Positions 59,201 to 64,000 of a stretch of DNA of 64,000 nt are shown in pieces. The stretch comes from Sipunculus nudus (lineage: Eukaryota > Annelida > Sipuncula > Golfingiida > Sipunculidae): NCBI GenBank assembly GCA_026874595.1, contig CM049317.1, positions 18,007,382 through 18,071,381 on the forward strand. Reading direction: 5' to 3'. Made by a program: the position numbers and the translations under genes. Position 1 is the stretch's first letter. Every line of letters starts with the position of its first letter. Under the pieces are notes generated by a model. The model made no database searches and had not been told where the DNA came from. It was given only the letters and a program-made list of their open reading frames with translations.

Positions 59201-60073
59201 ATGCTTAACCATATTACCTGTATAGCTCAGTGTTAGGTCTTTCAGGTATTATCTTTTAATTTTACCAAGCACTTTTTATTGATAACACATTTTGACATTG
59301 TTGGTCTTGTTTTGCCAGCAGTACCTGTAGTCTTGTTTTACAAGTCTCTTTTTCTCTAGCTTGTCAAGGGATAGTGGAGCCTGTTTGGCATTTTCTCTGT
59401 ATTTTACTTCAAACGGTGTACAATTTAAACGGTATTCAGGGATAGTTATGCTCCTCAAGCAGCCATGACAAGCTGCAGTGTTTTAGAATTCGTTTCGTGT
59501 AACCGCTGCATTGTATAGCAGGATTCTCTGGGTCTAAACACAAGTGTGCGCACAGAACAAATAATTGTCATCTTACAAATGAGAGCATAATGTCGCATTA
59601 TTCACTCAGCTCCATTTTTAAACTTCTGACCTCGCATTCGTTTGTCTGAAAACAACGTTTCTTGCACAAGGCCAGGAATCAAACAAACGAGAGTTGGGTT
59701 ATTGGTGTAATCACACCAACGAGGGGGTGTCGCACATTCAAAGTTTTGAGTTGAATAAACAATTTTTTTATTGTAAATATACCAACATTTATCATGTAGT
59801 GCTTGGTGTTATAATGTCAACAGTTTTACTGGTCTCACCCCAACATGGTGCGGCTATTGGATGTGTGATAGCGACAGCAAAGAAGAGTCACACTGGATTT
59901 GGGAACACACGAACCTGCCATTCAATTACACCAACTGGGTGCCTGGTGAACCAGGAAACATTGTGCTAAACAAGGACGGCGTAGTAATATCAATGCAGGA
60001 CTTAAAATGGGTAGACGTAAAAAAGACCAGTCCATTTGCAGTGTTCTGTGAGAAACAGCCTGTGTGCCAGTAG
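56269..60073 (+). pseudogene. C-type lectin-like gene, copy 5 (broken)
   Basis: Equivalent exons are 56269-56305, 56942-57102, 58553-58767 and 59813-60073. Shared with copy 2: A before the exon 1 donor, and the four-base loss and TGA in exon 2. Shared with copies 2-4: exon 3 acceptor TTTCAA. Shared with copies 3-4: TAG at the end of exon 3 (58765-58767). Exon 4 is open and lacks the 17-base deletion of copy 2; it reads WMCDSDSKEESHWIWEH and ends VFCEKQPVCQ. The mix of lesions from two lineages suggests gene conversion or unequal crossing over. Confidence 0.8.
57468..57496. repeat. 29-bp minisatellite unit, single copy
   Basis: One perfect unit in the same intron and with the same flanks as the 18-, 7- and 29-copy arrays. 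In copy 1 (about 7012-7060) only a diverged version is visible (GTGAAAGGTCACTTGTTGCA). Confidence 0.95.
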
Positions 60074-60558
60074 CTTTCAAGAAATACCGAATTATTTCGT
60101 GATACTAACACAAGCAAGGAACCTTGCTACGGACAAGTGTTGTAATTAAATATGTTTATGTTGTTCATGTATCATACTTTGCTGAAGCACTTTTTTCCGT
60201 CGTAATCTAAATAATCTGAGACATATTTCCATAGTAGAAATAACGGTTCACGTATTTCTAGATTATACAAATATCATTATGTTAACGCCGGTCGATCACA
60301 TACTGTGCTACAGTACATAACTAAACAAAGTACCCCGTGATATGACCAATGCTCCTTAATTCTAGAAGAAAAAGTCTTTATACGGCCTGTTGGTTGTTCA
60401 CGTAGTCAACCCACAATGCCGTAGATCTTAATAAATATGTTTGAAATAATAGATATACCCAGTGCAACTTCTGTGATATTTACTGTGTGAAACAGAAGAC
60501 AAACAAGCAATTTATGCTGGTTATATGTTGTAAATTGTCAGGTATTCCCGGACCTTGA

Positions 60559-60623
<65 letters not shown>

Positions 60624-60706
60624 GAATTAGCAAAACAGCGTTCAAGTCAAGTACTCCCAAGCCTTATATATTATTGTAAATTGTTATAACAGGTACTCCA
60701 AGTCCT

Positions 60707-60747
<41 letters not shown>

Positions 60748-60904
60748 CATATGAAGCGTATTTTCCTTTGTTCTAACTGAACGTTCAAATCTGGTTGCAT
60801 CACAAGGTCAGGAAAAGTGACCATGAAAGTGAAGTTGCATGGCGACCTTTAAAATATGGCAAAGAACTGGTGCGAAGCCAAATAAATGAAACCTTCGACC
60901 CAGG
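60074..60904. other. 3' flank of lectin copy 5 and unit 5/6 junction
   Basis: The 3' flank is as in copy 2, with about 95 bases lost after the stop. (TA)n tracts at about 60561-60620 and 60710-60743 are then joined directly to TGTCCCATATG, the same junction sequence as at 24833. Family C is absent from this unit. Confidence 0.6.
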
Positions 60905-61128
60905 AGGCGGGACATATGCAGAAGCAGATCCATGGAAGGGGCCCAGGGGGTCCGGACCCCCCCCCCCCCCTTTTCATCCGCTGCAAGCTTTTTTTAAGGG
61001 TTTCAAGGAAATTTTGCGGTCTGGACCCCCCCCCTTTTACGGACCTGGTGACTTCTTTTTTTAGGTTTTCACTAGTCCTCCATGGTTGGACCCCCCCCCC
61101 CTTTTTTTTTCCTAAATCCTGTCGTACG
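60905..61128. repeat. C/G-rich interspersed repeat at unit 5/6 junction
   Basis: The same block as at 24990, followed by CCTAAATCCTGTCGTACGG. It confirms that the 5/6 junction is a copy of the 2/3 junction. Confidence 0.8.
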
Positions 61129-61741
61129 GTAACTTAAATTGCAAAAAAAAGAAGACGAACGCACTTAAGAATAAATTAAGTTTCCAATGTTATTCTATTT
61201 AACTGAACTAAATGTGTCCATACATATTTATGGTGTTGAGAGACTTAAGACCTGAATTAAATACGTTTCCTCAAAAGATGTCATGGACGACTCCACAGTA
61301 TAGCGAAAAGACAGATCATTAGATATTAATCTGCATATTTCAGTTTCCTTTACACGAAAAAAAATGTTCCCTCCTCTCATGGCTCCTGCTTTTGGGTTGC
61401 TAGATAAATGCATTTATAGACATATCATTATATGCCTGCTAATTCTCAAGTAGCATAGTGCATCTTACCTCATAAAATATGCGTGGGTTTGGCCAGAAAT
61501 ATAACTCAGGAGAGTAGCTCCACTGGGAAACATTTAAAATGAGTTTCATGGAAATCAATAAGATTTTTAGGAAGTCATCACGGCGCCACCAGTCTGGTGA
61601 CCTCTGACCTCTTTAAATATGCATAGATTTTCCTGTGAATCACCTCAAAACAGCGATCACTTTCTACCGATATTTTCTACGCTCTTTATATCAGACCACT
61701 TTGTCGAGGTCCCGATGGTGCTCGTTATTTCGAGGTTTTAA

Positions 61742-61742
<1 letters not shown>

Positions 61743-61794
<52 letters not shown>

Positions 61795-61862
61795 CAGAGA
61801 GAGAGAGAGAGAGAGGGAGAAAGGGTGAAAGAGAGAGAGAGAGAAAGATAGAGAGAGAGAGA
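61743..61862. repeat. (GT)n(TA)n(GA)n compound microsatellite
   Basis: The same order as at 25823. Confidence 0.95.
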
Positions 61863-62515
61863 ATTTAATTGAGCACCTCTCTTGTGAGTTATACTATATA
61901 ATTTAAAAGCAATCGTATAAGGTTTTAAGTTAATTGTGAAGGTAATATCTCTAACAAAAATCCCTAATTTAGAATCAATCCAAAAAATGTTTCAAATGCA
62001 CATTAGACTCATGAAGTATATGTCATTTTAAACATGCTGCATAGCTCCTTTAATAGTATGTATTTATGAATTTCATATTCATTAATATGATTTTTATTGG
62101 TTTACGATTTTTAGCAAACAATAACACAAAACTCCTTTTCCGTAAGCTTATATTGATATCCCCGATAGAACTCCAGTCAAATCAATTAATTTTAAACAAG
62201 ATTAATTGCATATACCATCAGAAATCACCCTACACCGGGTGTAAAATGGTATGTACTTAATGGATCTAACATTAATTTTAAATGACATTTATTTAATGGG
62301 ATTTTGTTTTGAATGATACCTTAACTATCCATTACTATTCATATGGGCGAAATATTGTCATTTTATATGCCACCTGAATATTTCATTTAATGTTAAAATG
62401 TGTGAGGTATAAAGCATTTTCACCGTATGTAAACACATCCAGACAATGGATGTAATTAACACCACTCATTCTGTGGCGGTTCACGCAGCCTTAAATGTCA
62501 GAACACTTGCTTTCA

Positions 62516-62628
<113 letters not shown>

Positions 62629-63457
62629 TGAACAATAATATCATTAAAAAAACAAATACTGTTTGTTCATGTCCTCAAAGAAATATAAATTGAACACTGT
62701 TATGCCCATGACAGTTCAATGTCACATGAGCCATTGATATCACGTTACAATGAACCAACAGTCATTTCATGACATTTATTGAACCCTGCAGACAATTATC
62801 AATTGAATCCCGCAGAGCTCAAAACCTGTAAAACGGACAGCTACCCTGGAATGTAAGGGTTAAGGGCACTCACCCAAAACACACACAGGCGAAAGTATGC
62901 AAAGGAGTATATGGTGAGAAAGATTTACCTGTGTAAGAGGGTGAGTGTAAATATTATTTAAAAGAATATATTTCTTTTCTTTTACATTTAAGGTGACGTG
63001 AATGATATATTACATAACATCTTAATGGTGTGTTAATAAATCGATTATATCAACTATTGGTCGTTTTCATCCAAAGTTTGTTAGATCAATTTATTTCTAT
63101 TGCTCCTTGCATAATCGATCACAAGGAATTATGCATGCACATTCAAAGAAGCGATATAGAAGAACGATACAATATTCTTATTCTGTCATAGAGATAAGAA
63201 AGACGGGGCACAAACAGTTAACATCATTAAACCAAGGAGTCATAAATACAATTGTATCTCAATGGTTAAACCTTGTCCTTGTGGACTGAATACGTGTTAT
63301 CAACCCGGCCGTTACCTTGACCTTGCAGCGTCATATACACGTCAGACTGAATGTTTTGTTTATATGTTTAAACAACGATTATATAATATATAATTTATAT
63401 TATCGAATATGATTTGACTAACTATTCACACCACCGCTAAGATACCTTTTCTCAATG

Positions 63458-63516
63458 CATAAAGCAAGGATCAGGTTCTCAGATACTTCTCAGGTCGGCA
63501 GGAATGTAGGCGGAAC
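63458..63516 (+). promoter_or_regulatory. Putative core promoter and start-stop uORF of lectin copy 6
   Basis: A CATAAAG box upstream (preceded by CAATG where other copies have CAATA) and ATGTAG at 63504-63509, 13 nt before the lectin ATG. Confidence 0.4.
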
Positions 63517-64000
63517 ATGGCACGGTTGTCTCTCCTGATTTATGCAGCATCAGGTATCAGTATTTGTATATTTACAGAGCATACCATTTAAAATTTCTGG
63601 TCATACCTTCGGATGTGAAGACCACATTTGCAAAATAAACCAACCTACATCCTACATATTTACAAAATAAGCAAAATGGATAATTTAGCATTAACTATTT
63701 TTTTTCAGTTTCTTTCCTAAAATATGTTTATGAGATTTTAAATCCGCCGTATTTAATCCTGATTTCTTGATTGCCAAAACTTATTTATTTTAATTTTAAA
63801 ATCATCTGCTTTACCCTTCCTAGATTTATTTTATTCGTTCCTTGCTTCTTAAACTCAGAGAGGTTGGCCAGACACAAACGATTTATGTGAATATTGAGAA
63901 AATAAATAAATTGAGTCTTACAAAAGTTAAAGGCATAAATATACAATGAATCCTGCAGTGAGTGATTCAGGCGGGGGGGGGGGGGGGTTGACGCCAGACG
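63517..64000 (+). CDS. C-type lectin-like gene, copy 6, exon 1 only (runs off window)
   Basis: Exon 63517-63553 encodes MARLSLLIYAAS with a G|GTATCAG donor, as in copy 3. The window ends in intron 1, in the G-run shared by all copies, before exon 2. Whether this copy is intact cannot be judged here. Confidence 0.55.

Overview
This is AT-rich animal DNA with spliced genes, GT-AG introns, long (TA)n/(GA)n microsatellites and fragments of eukaryotic transposons (Penelope-like, pogo-like, tyrosine-recombinase). The style (secreted C-type lectins beside Death-fold exons, Penelope elements, a hammerhead-like motif, GATCCGCCCCTG-type repeat ends) suggests a marine or freshwater invertebrate, most likely a bivalve mollusc. 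The species cannot be fixed from sequence alone. Most short open frames in the window are chance or microsatellite frames and are not annotated.

The window is a tandem segmental duplication. A 7-16 kb unit occurs about six times, judged by the identical first exon of a lectin gene at 5889, 17025, 27382, 40644, 56269 and 63517. An ideal unit holds (i) a 3' end of a Death-fold gene, (ii) about 4-5 kb of conserved non-coding DNA with microsatellites, (iii) a four-exon gene for a secreted C-type lectin-like protein (family B), with a 29-bp minisatellite in its second intron, (iv) the two 5' exons of a second lectin-type gene (family C), and (v) a (TA)n tract followed by a minus-strand Penelope-like element or a C/G-rich repeat at the junction.

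Only the unit 1 lectin (5889-9334, 225 codons) reads through with all splice sites. Copies 2-5 share a destroyed exon 3 acceptor (CAG to CAA) and add frameshifts, an in-frame TAG, a 17-bp deletion or a missing last exon. Copy 6 runs off the window. Family C is intact for two exons only in unit 2. The window starts inside a Death-domain-like gene (2-1575). Related Death-fold 3' exons, cut off from any 5' part, recur at 11714, 36636 and 51002.

Mobile DNA marks the history. A pogo-like element with TA target duplication sits at the same place in units 2 and 5, and units 3, 4 and 6 show the empty site. Two Penelope-like copies (33.25-36.25 kb and 47.63-50.62 kb) share internal stops, a 60-bp deletion and a 261-bp internal duplication, so they multiplied with the surrounding DNA and not by their own transposition. 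A third, shorter Penelope piece at 10.5-11.3 kb lacks those lesions and is fused to a tyrosine-recombinase fragment.

The points most worth checking are a hammerhead-ribozyme-like motif at 3647-3695, an invariant start-stop uORF (ATGTAG) 13 nt upstream of every lectin start codon, an intronic minisatellite of exactly 18, 7, 29 and 1 repeats in successive units, and a lectin domain lacking one conserved disulfide and the usual calcium/sugar motifs.
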